DNA of 64,000 bases from Ophioceras dolichostomum (Eukaryota; Ascomycota; Sordariomycetes; Magnaporthales; Ophioceraceae), in assembly GCA_003049485.1 (NCBI GenBank), contig PYST01000111.1:43094-107093 (forward strand). The letters are read 5' to 3'. The translations under genes and the position numbers were made by a program. The notes beneath the pieces were generated by a model that made no database searches, had not been told where the DNA came from, and saw only the letters and a list, made by a program, of their open reading frames with translations. Shown piece by piece: positions 36,007-46,267 of this stretch (positions are counted from its first letter, which is position 1; each line of letters opens with the position of its first letter).

Positions 36007-37231
36007 ATGCTCTCCTCGTTCAACAAGATCCACTTCGTCCTCGCCGCGGCAGCTGCCGTCCAAGCCGCCACCTTCACGGGATCCGGCAAGTCGACCCGGT
36101 ACTGGGACTGCTGCAAGCCGAGCTGCGCGTGGCCCGACAAGGCGGCCGTCGACGCTCCATTCAAGACCTGCGACGCCAAGGGAAACAAGCTGACCGACGC
36201 GCTGGCCGTGTCGGGCTGCTCCGGCGGCGAGTCCTACACCTGCGCCGACAACCAGCCGTGGGCCGTCAGCGACAAGCTCGCGTACGGCTTTGCCGCGACT
36301 AAGTTCGTCGGTCAGGCGGAGACTGATTGGTGTTGTGGTTGCTATTTGTAGGTGATGAGACTGGTGGCGTGGCCCAACCCTACCGCCCTGTGTTGTCGAA
36401 CGAACCCCAAGTCCCAGTCGATGTTCCACTACTGGCGGATGCGACCGACAGCTTCCGGGAGGGGAACGGCTGGCTTTGACTGCTTTGACTGACAGCATGT
36501 CTCTTCAACTCTAGGTTGACGTTTAAATCCGGCGCGGCCGCCGGCAAGCAGATGGTGGTCCAGGTAAGACCTCCTCCCTCCCATCCCCAGCCATTCTCAT
36601 CACTTCCCCTCATTATTCTCGTCTCTCTATCTCACTTGCACTCGCAAGCACATCGTAAGGAACCGACTGACGTATCTCTCTTTCCTTCTCCCTCTCCCAG
36701 AGCTCCAACACAGGAGGCGACCTCGGCGAGAACCACTTCGACATCCTGATACCGGGCGGCGGCCTGGGCATCTTCGACGGCTGCACCTCGCAGTTCGGCC
36801 AGCCGATGCCCGGGGACCGGTACGGCGGCGTGTCCAGCGCCGACCAGTGCGGCACCATACCGGCCTCGCTCAAGGATGGCTGCGACTGGCGGTTCAGCTG
36901 GTTCGCGAACGCAGACAATCCATCGCTCGACTTCGAGCGCGTCCAGTGCCCCGCTGAAATCATCGCCAAGAGCGGCTGCAAACGCGCCGACGACGGTGAT
37001 TACCCAGCGGCCCCCGGCTCCGGCGGTGCGGTCCCTTCCTCTTCGGCGCAGTCTGGCCCGGGGCCCTCGACCAAGCCTGCGGATACCACCCCTACCACCA
37101 AGGCTTCGGCCCCGGCCACGACGCAGGACGGCAGCGCTCCGACGTCCACCAAGGGCTCCGGTAACGGCGACTCTTGCAAGGCGAGGAAGCGCGCGGTCAA
37201 GCGCCGTCACGCGCACCCGCATGCGCAGTAA
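36007..37231 (+). CDS. GH45 endoglucanase (EG V type)
   Basis: Three exons (36007-36347, a short 49-nt exon 36515-36563, 36701-37231) give 306 aa. Junctions restore [19 protein letters not shown] and [18 protein letters not shown] signal peptide ([11 protein letters not shown]) precedes the GH45 signature [12 protein letters not shown] with nucleophile-side Asp34; the acid Asp is in [18 protein letters not shown] and the paired cysteines complete the fold. The enzyme cleaves beta-1,4-glucan by inversion, outside the cell. After the domain comes a Ser/Thr/Pro linker like those leading to CBM1. It ends not in a CBM1 but in a basic tail ([18 protein letters not shown]), so the cellulose-binding module is absent or has been replaced. 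Confidence 0.93.
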
Positions 37232-39364
37232 ATAAGACTGCGCGACGTCCATTCTTTTCTCGTGTTTGATCTAGATGTGATTCTTGTTCGCTTGTGTGTC
37301 CTTTCGTTCTTATCGTCCTCAGCTGGCATGAGAGCGAAGGCTATGCCTTGCGGACCCTGTAAAAATGAAGTCTTTTGTATGTACGATAAACTTGTAGCTT
37401 TTCTTCTAAATAGACGATGTCCCTATAGCCGTTCGTCCGAAAAAACAGTGGTGCGCGTGGGGTGCTTTGAGGGGCAGTGACCTGGGCGCTTGGCATCGAG
37501 GCCTCGCCCTTGTGGGCATCAACGGTGATGTGGCGCCGGAACGCATTGATCATCGATGTCCCGGAGACGGCAATATTTGACGGAGAGGAGTTGAGGAGGA
37601 GAAGATCACTTGGACCTTCCGCCTTCTAGCCCTGCCATCGTGTATCGTCGGTAAAATATAGAAAATACCTGATGAACACGATGAATGGGCAGTTTCTTCA
37701 CAGTAGGCACTTGAGATACTTCGGAGAAAACTCGGATGGTACATAGATGAGATGATGTCCAGCGCTGCGCACCGAACCGCGTCATCCTGCTGTTGCTTGG
37801 TGCACCCCCAGCAAAGCATCGAGGGCATCCTGCGGCAAAGGCATGGCGCGGATAGGAAATTTGGTCTTGGCAGGGGCAACCCAAGGGCGAACAGGAGAGC
37901 AGAGGAGCTCACCTTCCAGACTCAGCTATCAACCAAATGCTGAATTCTGATAACGCGAATCCGCTGACTCGGCATCGCGAAATTGTACGGCTATCGCGAA
38001 CGCAAGCGCAACATTCGGCCAATATTCGCTACTGACGGACGACAGGGGAAAAAAAATACGAAGTTCGTTCGCTGAGCTTGACAGGTTGTGAGACATGAAC
38101 CGGATGGTCGTGGAAGTGAGGTAATTGCGAACAAGCCATCAGAGTTTGCTGGGAGCACAGAATTTCAGCCCAGCATTTAGGAGCCTGAACCCCTGAAAAG
38201 CGACCTGTCGGTAGTGATTTGGGCGGCAAAGCGCGAACCCGACTGCCCCGACCTACCGAAAATCGGCCCCACACAGAGCAAGCTTGCACGCATTGACCGC
38301 CCCCAACGACTCACTGGAGATTTTCTAGCGGGGCATCCAGCACAAAAGTGACACTAACCTCCGTCCACGGTTGCAAACTCGCGCTCGAACCCATCCAGTA
38401 ACGATGGCAGGCGACGACACGCATCGCTTGCAAGCGGCTGCGAGACCCTGACAGCAGTCCAAGCGCGGGTTCTTCCGTTACTCTCCCACCTGCCCGACCA
38501 GGGCATGTCGGTCCGTCTACAAGTGGCGCCTCTGTCGTGGCCCAACTCAATCACAAGATTGGCTGATTGGCAGCCCATCAAAACCCCAGTTCTTCGTGCG
38601 CCCACACTCGCCCACACCTCGGCAGATAGCCGGAGATGAGAGGAGAGCGGAGATCAAAAAGCCTGGCAGCGGGGAGTGTTGCAATCTCCTCTCACGATCC
38701 AGTCATCACGGCGCGCTCAGGGGACTCTCGCTTTCGCAGGCGGCTTTCACGATACGATGCCAATGCCTCCAGTGGGGGAAGGTTGTCGCGGAGGTTGAGA
38801 AACCCGGCACACCAGCAGCCCAGGAGTCTCCGGGACGCCGTAGGTACCACCTTGAAGTGGGAGCAAGAGCGGAGAGCATCCATTGTTCAGGTGGCTGACT
38901 CGCCGATGGGGGAGAGAGCCGAGAGGGCTGGCTGGAGGGGATGAGGAGGCCTGATCGAGGAGTGACGATGCCCATATGATATGGGGGACATTTACCAGGT
39001 CCCTGTCAGGGGCAGGGGGGACGGATGATGGACCTGCCTCGGCACTTTTCCCGAGATCTATCTCGCCCTACAAAAACGGCGGCTCTGTCCGTCGCCTACG
39101 ATCGACTGCCGGGGGATTCCTCTTCCTCCCGTTGACGGTACGGGTAGAGCCGATAGTGTTGTCGGTATCAACCGTCATTGTCGCTCGTTGCTTGCGTGTT
39201 TGCTCGCAGGACCTTCGCGTCCACCACACTCTTTTTCTCCCACCTACCACCAATCACTCTTTCTGTTGTTGTCGCTCTCTCTCTCTTTCCTAATATTAAT
39301 CATCAGTCACTCGTTATTCCTCGTATAAGACTGCTAATACCGGTTGCTATCTACTACCACCACG
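37232..39364. other. Intergenic, 2.1 kb
   Basis: GH45 3' flank and upstream region of the DUF7029-like gene. Frames are short and overlapping; no gene recognised. Pyrimidine-rich sequence from about 39210 to 39364 looks like the next gene's leader. Confidence 0.55.
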
Positions 39365-41041
39365 ATGGTCAAGCTTCTCTACCAGATCGGGGCCCTCTCT
39401 CTGCTTGCTTCGGCTGCCACTGCTGCGGCCGTCGGCAGCAGCGGCAACGAGATCTTCAACCGCGATGCGGATGCGGCCAGCTGCGAGTGCACGCCCGAGA
39501 ACAAGGTTGTGCGGTACATTGTGTACGAGATGCCAGAGCAGCCCACCACCACGTCCTCCTCCACGGCGCCTGCTGTGCCCGTGAGCACGCCCGTCAACAC
39601 GCCCAAGCCTGGCCAAAACACCACAGCCACCCTGGGCCCCTGCGCCGCGCCGGACGTCGACGTCACGAACCCGGACAACATCGTTCCGGCGACTAAAGTT
39701 TCGCTCTTCTACGGCGGCGGCAGCAGTGACACGCAGCAGGCCGCCGCCGCCGCCAGCTCGGGCTCGAGCACCAGCAGCCAGGCTGCCCAGCCTACCTCGG
39801 GCAACTTCAGCAACGGCACCCACACCACCACCATCCCGACGGCCGCGCCCGCCAGCTCCGTCAACATGACGCTGACGGCGAACCACTCCATCGTTGTGCT
39901 CGAGTACATCGGGTCCATCGCCAGCGTTGTGTGCTCCGACGACCTGCTGACAGTGGTCTTCTCCAACAAGTCCGCCTTCGACAAGGCCGCGTCGGCCTGG
40001 TCCTCAGCCGTGACGGCCGACAAGCTGGTGATGATCACCAATCACCTCGGCAACTGCGACGCCGAGTTCGAGCGCGGCTTCTTCCAGGTCGCGAGCGTGA
40101 CGCCCTCGGCCTCGGACCTGACCGTGTCCTGCGCGGCCAGCAAGACCGAGCTGCAGGCTGTCGCGTTCGACTGCGAGATGACCTTCTCTTCCTTGCCCGC
40201 CGCGACGCTCACGCGCCGCCTCACCCTCGACCCGAGCGTCAGCCTGACCTTCGGCGAGTCCCTCGACCAGGCCACCACGCTGCTCGACCTCGAGCCGTAC
40301 CTCAAGGTCACGGCCGACGAGGCCTCATTCACCTCGACCGTCACCTTCTCGGGCTACCTCAAGTACAACTTCTGGGGCTTCAAGCTGACGGACCTGTACT
40401 TCGACATCGACGCCTCCTTCGCCGCCGACGTCGCCGTCTCCGCAGCCATCACCGCCGCCTACAGCCAGACCTTCACCTACGCGCCCGACGCGCTCTCCTA
40501 CTCGCTCGTCTCCGTCCCCGGCATCGTATCGCTCGGCCCGGGCGTCGCATTCGGCATCGGGCTCGACCTCGCCGCCTCCGCGGCCGTGGACGTGCACGCC
40601 GCTTTAGGCGTGGCCCTCCCCGCCGGCAACGTGCACGTCGACTTCCTCGACGAGTCCAAGACGGGCGTGTCGGGCTGGGAGCCGAAGTACACGGCGACGG
40701 CCAACATCTCCGAGAAGGCGAAGGTCGAGGCGGACGTGTCGGCCAGCGTCACCGTCGAGCTCGCCGTCGAGGTCCTCGGAGGCCTCATAGACCTCAGCTC
40801 GGGCCTGACGGCCACGCCGCGGATCAACAACGAGTTCACGCTCGCGGCCACGCAGGAGTTTGACGCCGCCACGGGCGTCACGCTGGGAGACTCGGGCAAG
40901 ACCGAGGGGGTCTGCGAGGAGGGCGTCGGCATCAAGTCTGACTTCTTGTTCGACCTGACTGGCTTCGTGACTAAGTACTGGAGCACCAGCCTGTATAGCG
41001 TCGAGGTGCCGATTGTGGATAAGTGCTATGTGTTTAATTAG
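39365..41041 (+). CDS. Secreted DUF7029/DUF7223-like protein
   Basis: Intronless, 558 aa, from ATG 39365. A signal peptide (LLYQIGALSLLASAATAAA) leads into a short Cys-containing segment and a Ser/Thr/Ala/Pro-rich, probably O-glycosylated region with several N-glycosylation sequons (NTT, NFS, NGT, NMT). The rest matches, as far as I recognise it, the two-domain fungal arrangement DUF7029 (VVLEYIGSIASVVCSDDLL, then AFDKAASAWSS) followed by DUF7223 (SGYLKYNFWGFKLTDLYFDI and VSVPGIVSLGPGVAFGIGLD). Strong third-position C/G bias matches the other genes. These proteins are extracellular or wall-associated in filamentous fungi and have no known activity. The family assignment is from memory and moderately sure. 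Confidence 0.82.
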   Translation: MVKLLYQIGALSLLASAATAAAVGSSGNEIFNRDADAASCECTPENKVVRYIVYEMPEQPTTTSSSTAPAVPVSTPVNTPKPGQNTTATLGPCAAPDVDVTNPDNIVPATKVSLFYGGGSSDTQQAAAAASSGSSTSSQAAQPTSGNFSNGTHTTTIPTAAPASSVNMTLTANHSIVVLEYIGSIASVVCSDDLLTVVFSNKSAFDKAASAWSSAVTADKLVMITNHLGNCDAEFERGFFQVASVTPSASDLTVSCAASKTELQAVAFDCEMTFSSLPAATLTRRLTLDPSVSLTFGESLDQATTLLDLEPYLKVTADEASFTSTVTFSGYLKYNFWGFKLTDLYFDIDASFAADVAVSAAITAAYSQTFTYAPDALSYSLVSVPGIVSLGPGVAFGIGLDLAASAAVDVHAALGVALPAGNVHVDFLDESKTGVSGWEPKYTATANISEKAKVEADVSASVTVELAVEVLGGLIDLSSGLTATPRINNEFTLAATQEFDAATGVTLGDSGKTEGVCEEGVGIKSDFLFDLTGFVTKYWSTSLYSVEVPIVDKCYVFN

Positions 41042-41425
41042 GTTGCGATGTACTTGAGTACCAGGTACTTAAGTGTAGGTATGTAGCGAGTACCGTGCGG
41101 TGGTAGTAGGTAAGGGTGAAAGGGAAGGGGGACGTTGATACGATGTCTTTTATGCTTTGTCAGGCAACAACGATGAACACGCCCTAATCGACTACTAGCC
41201 TCACATCTATCTGCCCCTTGTCCCCACTCAATAGTTGTGATTATGATGGCCATCCCTACCCTAATACCTATCTAAGACTGTGAGGCATGAGCTTGGGGAT
41301 GGGGCTATTCTGAGCTCGTGCTACTGTGAACTGAGACGACACGGCGCTTGTTCGCATAATGTCGCGGTTGCTGTTTATGCAGCAGCTTGACGCATCTAAC
41401 CGTACTAAGCCCCCACCCATTAATA
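41042..41425. other. 3' flank of the DUF7029-like gene up to the transposon remnant
   Basis: No gene. GTAC/TAGGTA-like words occur at 41045-41115. Confidence 0.6.
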
Positions 41426-41469
41426 TCGGCCACCCCTGGAAGTCGGCCACCCCTGGAAGTCGGCCACCC
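41426..41469. repeat. 17-nt tandem repeat at transposon end
   Basis: TCGGCCACCCCTGGAAG occurs at 41426-41442 and 41443-41459 exactly, then partially to 41469. It sits just beyond the transposase stop codon, where subterminal repeats of Fot1-like elements are expected. Confidence 0.85.
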
Positions 41470-42117
41470 ACAACAACAACTAAGATGCTATTCCGGACCT
41501 ATCTACAGCCGCACCACGATCTCCGCTTCAATCTCGCTCTCGTCTGAGGCTTCAATACCGTCGTCTGAAGTTATTTCCACCCTCCCAACCTCCGCCTGGG
41601 CCCTCTGAACGTTCTGCACGGTCGCGAACGTCGCATTGGGGTCAGGGTAGACAATCCTCCGTTTCCTCCGTTTCCTAGGCTGGAGACCTTCCACTTGGGC
41701 CTCTAGACATTGTTTTTGCAGCTCCAGTTCGGCCAATTAATAATCCTTCCGATCCATGCCTTTTTGGAGCTTAGAAAACAACAATCTCGTCGTGGAATGG
41801 CCCCCCAACAGAGAGGTGATCTCTCGGGCCTGCTGGGCCACGTCACTGGCCTTGTGCGGTGTAGCCCACGCAATCGCTGAGATGTTTTCCAGGAAAGCTG
41901 AGGGTTCATGAGGTCGTAGTCCCTCTGGGAGGCCCTCAAAGAGCCTCGCATCGGTACGGGCGTTGCTGTTTTCCAGTAGCAAAGGGCTCATGAGAGGCTT
42001 GCCCATCCTCACCGGCCACAACCCCGTTGCTTTGAAGCCACCCTTGATATTATCGACGGTGAGGGCTTTTGATCGTGATTCTGAATAGGCCTGTAGGAAA
42101 AGTCGCCGAGGCGTTGC
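41426..42117 (-). mobile_element. Pogo/Fot1-type DNA transposon remnant (transposase C-terminus)
   Basis: On the minus strand the frame 42117-41503 encodes about 205 codons of transposase C-terminus: QAYSESRSKALTVDNIKGGF, KATGLWPVRMGKPLMSPLLL, then a coiled, basic tail (AELELQKQCLEAQ, PRKRRKRRIVYPDP). This order is typical of Fot1/Pot2-like members of the Tc1/mariner-pogo superfamily, downstream of the DDE catalytic core. The HTH and DDE domains are missing, so it is 5'-truncated. An in-frame TAA at 41737-41739 interrupts it. Past the 3' end, tandem 17-nt repeats (41426-41469) probably mark the subterminal end of the element. It cannot move by itself. Confidence 0.8.
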
Positions 42118-42758
42118 TCACTGGTAAGGTATGAGTTCTCTGAGCGGCTCGGGCCAATGGGTGGTAGGCTGGTGGCTAGCTGGGGACGGGTTGGAGCATG
42201 GAAAGAGGGGGAAGACCGAATGCCATGCAACAGCCTGCAGAGAGGGTTATATATAAGGCTACTGACCACCAAAAGGAAGGGAGCTTGCAGAGACAGGCAA
42301 GCGAGTCGCAAACTTGTCGAGACGGACGGACGATTCGAGACGGACGGACGATAATCACGTTCAACAGCACCACACCATCTCCGTCTCTTGTCGGACTGGT
42401 GTGCCACTCTCAACACGGCCGCAAGAGCCCTGAGTTGGTGATCAAAAGGTGTGACGGTGTTTCTGGACCTGAAATCGGGCTCTAATGGCTTGATACTGAC
42501 GTGCCGTACGTAACGACACTGGGTCGCTCTCCGTTGTGACCGACGTAGCATCCTACTATCCCTAGTGGTTGCATGCACTCCATTGACTGCACAAAGGAAA
42601 GGTGGGCCAGTTTGTGTGTGCAGTGTCGGGCGTGTCTCTCATATGACTGTTGCTTTTCTATGGGACGTACTTGGTGGCTGGGGTTGGTCCGGACCTTCGC
42701 TTTGGTATCATCCACCAGCCTGCCAGAGCGCCTTGTCTTCCATCCCATCCAAGTAAGA
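42118..42758. other. Spacer with 18-nt direct repeat
   Basis: Between transposon remnant and pseudogene. TCGAGACGGACGGACGAT is perfectly duplicated at 42317-42334 and 42335-42352. Open frames here match nothing I recognise. Confidence 0.55.
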
Positions 42759-43868
42759 ATGGAGACGCAAATCAAGTATTTGGCGCGGAGCGAAATCCTC
42801 GACACGGAGAAGCTTTCGACTTCGACTTCCCCGTTGATCATATTGACGGCGCGCGGCAGACGAACCATGAGTACGACGCCAAGTCAGTAACCGTCCAGCC
42901 CATTCGCGAGGCCGACTGTTGGGACCTGGACGTGAATGGCTTCTGCATCATCAAAGCCGCAACGCAACTCTCCATCGAGGACGCCCTGGCAAAAAGCAAG
43001 GAGACCCAGAGAGCATACTGGCACCAGCTCGAAGCCATCATCCATTCTCGATTTCCTCGCTACTCGAGAATCGAGTGCTATGATTTTATTGTAGGGAATT
43101 TGAGCTTATTTGTCATCTAGCAACAGTCCCAATCCAACGACCTCGAGCCTTACGCTGACTCTGTCTATCTTCATTTCTCCAGATCCGGAAGCGAGATCCC
43201 GACTTCCCCGAAGTTGCAACGCAGTATCGAGCCTATGAACAACCTGCCAGCCTACCACATGCAGATTGCTCGAGAGACGGTGCATTCATCACTTCTTCCC
43301 ACTGTTTCCCCGGACAGGAGGCGCATTTCCAGGGCAAAGACTTCGACACGATCAAGTATGTGGTGCTATGGGAAACTCCTCAGCCTACATTCTCGGCATA
43401 CAACCGCATCAGGATACCCCAGCTTACCGCAGAACGTGCCCAATAGCGCCTGGCGGCCCTTGGTCGCGCCTAGCGATGACTGGCCCCTCGCTGTTTGCGA
43501 TTGGAGCACCGTCGACCCGGCGTCGGACGTTTGCCTCAACGGCGTGATCAGAAGAGCGAGGGTTGATGAGAACTCGCTGTTGCATCACAGCCCGGAGCAT
43601 CGATGGTACTTCGTACCGGATCAAGCCGTGGATGATCTGCTGGTCTTCCGCAACGCCGACTCCAAGGACGAGCGAGCACGTACGTTGAGCCTCAAACGCC
43701 CAACGCCCCCCTAGCTTGCATGCTACTTGCTATGTCCGGAACCCTATCTTTGCTAACATCTCTGTCACGCTGCAACTCTCAGGAGGTTTTCACTGTACAG
43801 TCTTCAACCCAGACGCCAAGCACCAACCCCGCCTGAGCGTGGAAGTGAGGATGGTGGCATTTTATTAG
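42759..43868 (+). pseudogene. GA4-desaturase/AsaB-like family gene with one frameshift
   Basis: Four exons are evident: 42759-43090, 43183-43355, 43447-43679 and 43783-43868, with good GT-AG borders (GTAGGG/CCAG, GTATGT/ATAG, GTACGT/TCAG). The product has the hallmarks of the fungal GA4-desaturase/CTB9/AsaB-like hydroxylase family: YDAKSVTVQPIREAD, WDLDVNGFCIIKA, SRFPRYSRIECYDF, SDDWPLAVCDWSTVDP, LLHHSPEHRWYFVPDQ and a terminal SVEVRMVAFY. The start METQIKYLARSEILDTEK is in a different frame from the next conserved block FDFPVDHIDG. A single missing base near 42810-42816 explains this. Exon 1 is 332 nt where 333 would be in phase. Everything else is intact, so this is either a young pseudogene or a sequence error. 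Relatives act on secondary metabolites; the substrate here is unknown. Confidence 0.8.
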
Positions 43869-44083
43869 ATGCCTTCGTGCTAGCCTACACTGGTGGCAAC
43901 GCCATCAATCGGATATTGTAAGGTTGCTTCGTCGGTAGCTAAGAGCTCACAGGATAGTTATACACTTCACTTCACGGCTGATTTTTCTCGCGACTTCAAT
44001 TTTTGTATTCGCCCACCATGAGGATACCTGATTACCCACATCGTTGTCCCGGACGGCCTGTCCGCTCGCTGAGTACGATCCCA

Positions 44084-45719
44084 TCACTTTTCCTGGACAG
44101 CAAAGTAGAGCTGAGCGGCTGCAATAAGCAACTGTAGTACACTGAGAAGGATGGAAATGCCTCCCACGAAAAGGACCAGCCAAAAAGTCAACCATTGCGG
44201 GGGGACCCTCCTGTCTCGCCAGAGGTCCATCACCTGGCTAGGCTGCTGTCGAAGGCTGTACCTCTGGAGAGCGAGCAGCCGAGGCCCGAAGAAGGGAAAG
44301 TCATCGTAGACTGAGTACGCATCGGACTCCTGCAGAGCACCGTCAAGGTCGAGACTGAACGGCGGGAATACGTGACCGGGGAGGCCTGGATGGTGCTTCT
44401 TCCCACGTCCGAAAATCCAGGGGTGCGGGGCAGCTGTGGTGCATAGCGTGGTGAGGAAAGAATCTGTATCTCGCTGGTCGTCGTCGTCATCGTTTGCGCT
44501 GTGGCGGTGCTTCTTGCGGAGCAGCTGTCCGTCCAGGCTACGCGGCGCCGATTGGGCGAATAAGACGCGATAGGATAGTAGCACTTCGCGGTAGATCGCC
44601 GCTCGGGAGGAGGACTTGGAACAGTGCGAGGGCAGAAGTTCGGCCACGATTCTGGTCACGGAGGTGGGCGCTGGTCAGCGTNTTGCCACGCAGAACGACG
44701 GAAACCGGAACACATGGAGCGTCCGACTTTCACGATTAAAGGATAGGTGCGACGCCAGCTCATCAACCCATTCCAACCGGATGCGGCTGATGAGGTGCAG
44801 AGAGGCGTAGTTGATGCTCGAGGCGTGCAGGACCTCATCTGCGCTGGTGGCATCGTAGCTCCGTCGGAAAGCCCGAAACATTTGGTGGACAGGCCACTTG
44901 ATGGAATCGATTGAGTGAATCAGTGTGTTCTCTCTCGCCAACAGCACGACCCCGTCCTTCCCAGCGCCGGCGGAAGCGGACGTCATTGAACTGGTAGGGA
45001 GCACGGGGGAGAGCGTCATGGTCGTCTAGCTGAGAACAGCAAAAATGGGCCAGATGATTTGCGCTCTGTCGTCTCGCTCAACGACGTCAGGCGACATCCC
45101 GTGCTGTTCGAGAAGTCGACGGTACGCTCGGTCCAGGCTAGTCTCGTCCTCTCCGAGCGAATCGAAGCTGGCTATCACGGCGGAGCACCAAGCCCAACAG
45201 TCCCCAGCCTTAGCAGGCGTAGAGATGCCTAGTATCCTCCACAGAACTTCAAAGTCGCTAGCTCTCAGGACTTGCAACTGGCTCTCCAGATGGCCGCAGA
45301 CGGCGCCAAGGCCGGACCATTCAGCTAGATCCTGCGCCGTGAGCCTGAACAGCGTGTTTACGATCGACAGCTAGACGGATACGGGCAGATGTTTAGTCTC
45401 CGAGCTAGTCTTCACAACATATGGCGCATCGTGCGGGGGAGGGGGCAGGCTGATGTCCACTAACCTTCAAGGATGCAGACTGATGAGCATCATCAATGGC
45501 TACCCTTAGTCCCATCCTATCCTGCTCCGGGATCAGGGTCAGCTATCCGTGGGCAATGACAGTATTCCACTCTTGCAGAAATACAGGATGGAGATGGAGG
45601 GAGTCGGGCGAGTTCATGTGGAAGTTTCCAGCTCCACTTTTCCAGCTGAGTTCAGCGTGCTTGACTTGCACCCGGCCTTGTTGCGATTCGAGATCCGCGA
45701 TATTGATAGAGCCAGCCAT
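44084..45719 (-). pseudogene. Unrecognised C-terminally membrane-anchored protein, three in-frame stops
   Basis: From ATG 45719 exon 1 runs to 45465 and exon 2 covers 44084-45370 (GTTAGT donor, CTAG acceptor, phase 0), equal to 513 codons. One frame stays open from end to end except for stops at 45543-45545 (TAG), 45026-45028 (TAG) and 44675-44677 (TGA). Conserved-looking blocks include DETSLDRAYRRLLEQHG, SRIRLEWVDELASHLSF, FRFPSFC and DDFPFFGPRLLALQRY. It ends with LWRDRRVPPQWLTFWLVLFV, a transmembrane anchor common in a large Sordariomycete family of unknown function near incompatibility-type loci. The two TAG codons are each one CpA-to-TpA change from CAG or TGG. The ambiguous base (44682) lies beside the TGA. 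Confidence 0.72.
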
Positions 45720-46267
45720 GATGCGAACTTCAAATTTGCAGTGCGCAACGAGGCGAGTTTCGGCTTTGCGGCAGAAAACTCAAGGACGTGGGCGGGAGGC
45801 AGATGCATGCGTAGGTAGCTAGCTAGAGGTAGGTAGGCAGAGGTGGGCAGGTGTAGGTATAAAGTTATCGGGCACAAGTTCGCGTCGTGAAGGTGATCTC
45901 GACAACGGCCTCCTAAGCCACCCCGGTAAGCGGACACTTCCCCAACTCCGTCAACAGTGCATTCAGCCCGCCCTCTTTGATCCGCCCCATTGTTTTTCCA
46001 CTTTCCTTTCATCTCCTAGACTTTCGTCTTTAGATAACAGTTGCTTGTATTCATTGGATGGTGAGGCGTGCAACTTCCCGCCCAATCAACCAGGTCTCGA
46101 CACGGAAAGTCTTCGAACAGGTAGGGGGTGCCCTCCGACCGCCAACTCTCTCCATCGTCCCCGTCCCGTCTCCTCATCGCTTCATTCCAACAAACAGTCC
46201 AGAGTCACGATCAACGCCAGACTTACCTGTTTCCTGAGCGCACAAGCCGTATTCAGCGTCGCCAATT
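45720..46267. other. Divergent intergenic region between two pseudogenes
   Basis: Shared upstream region of the minus-strand membrane-protein locus and the plus-strand DPP III locus. It holds a TAGGTAG/CTAGCTAG cluster at 45811-45860. Confidence 0.6.

Noticed and set aside
26278..41041. A secondary-metabolite gene cluster
   Set aside because: No polyketide, peptide or terpene synthase is present; cellulases, transporters and a siderophore importer next to each other do not make a biosynthetic cluster.
42009..42578. 189-codon minus-strand frame upstream of the transposase remnant
   Set aside because: Mostly in a different frame from the transposase homology and without recognisable domains.
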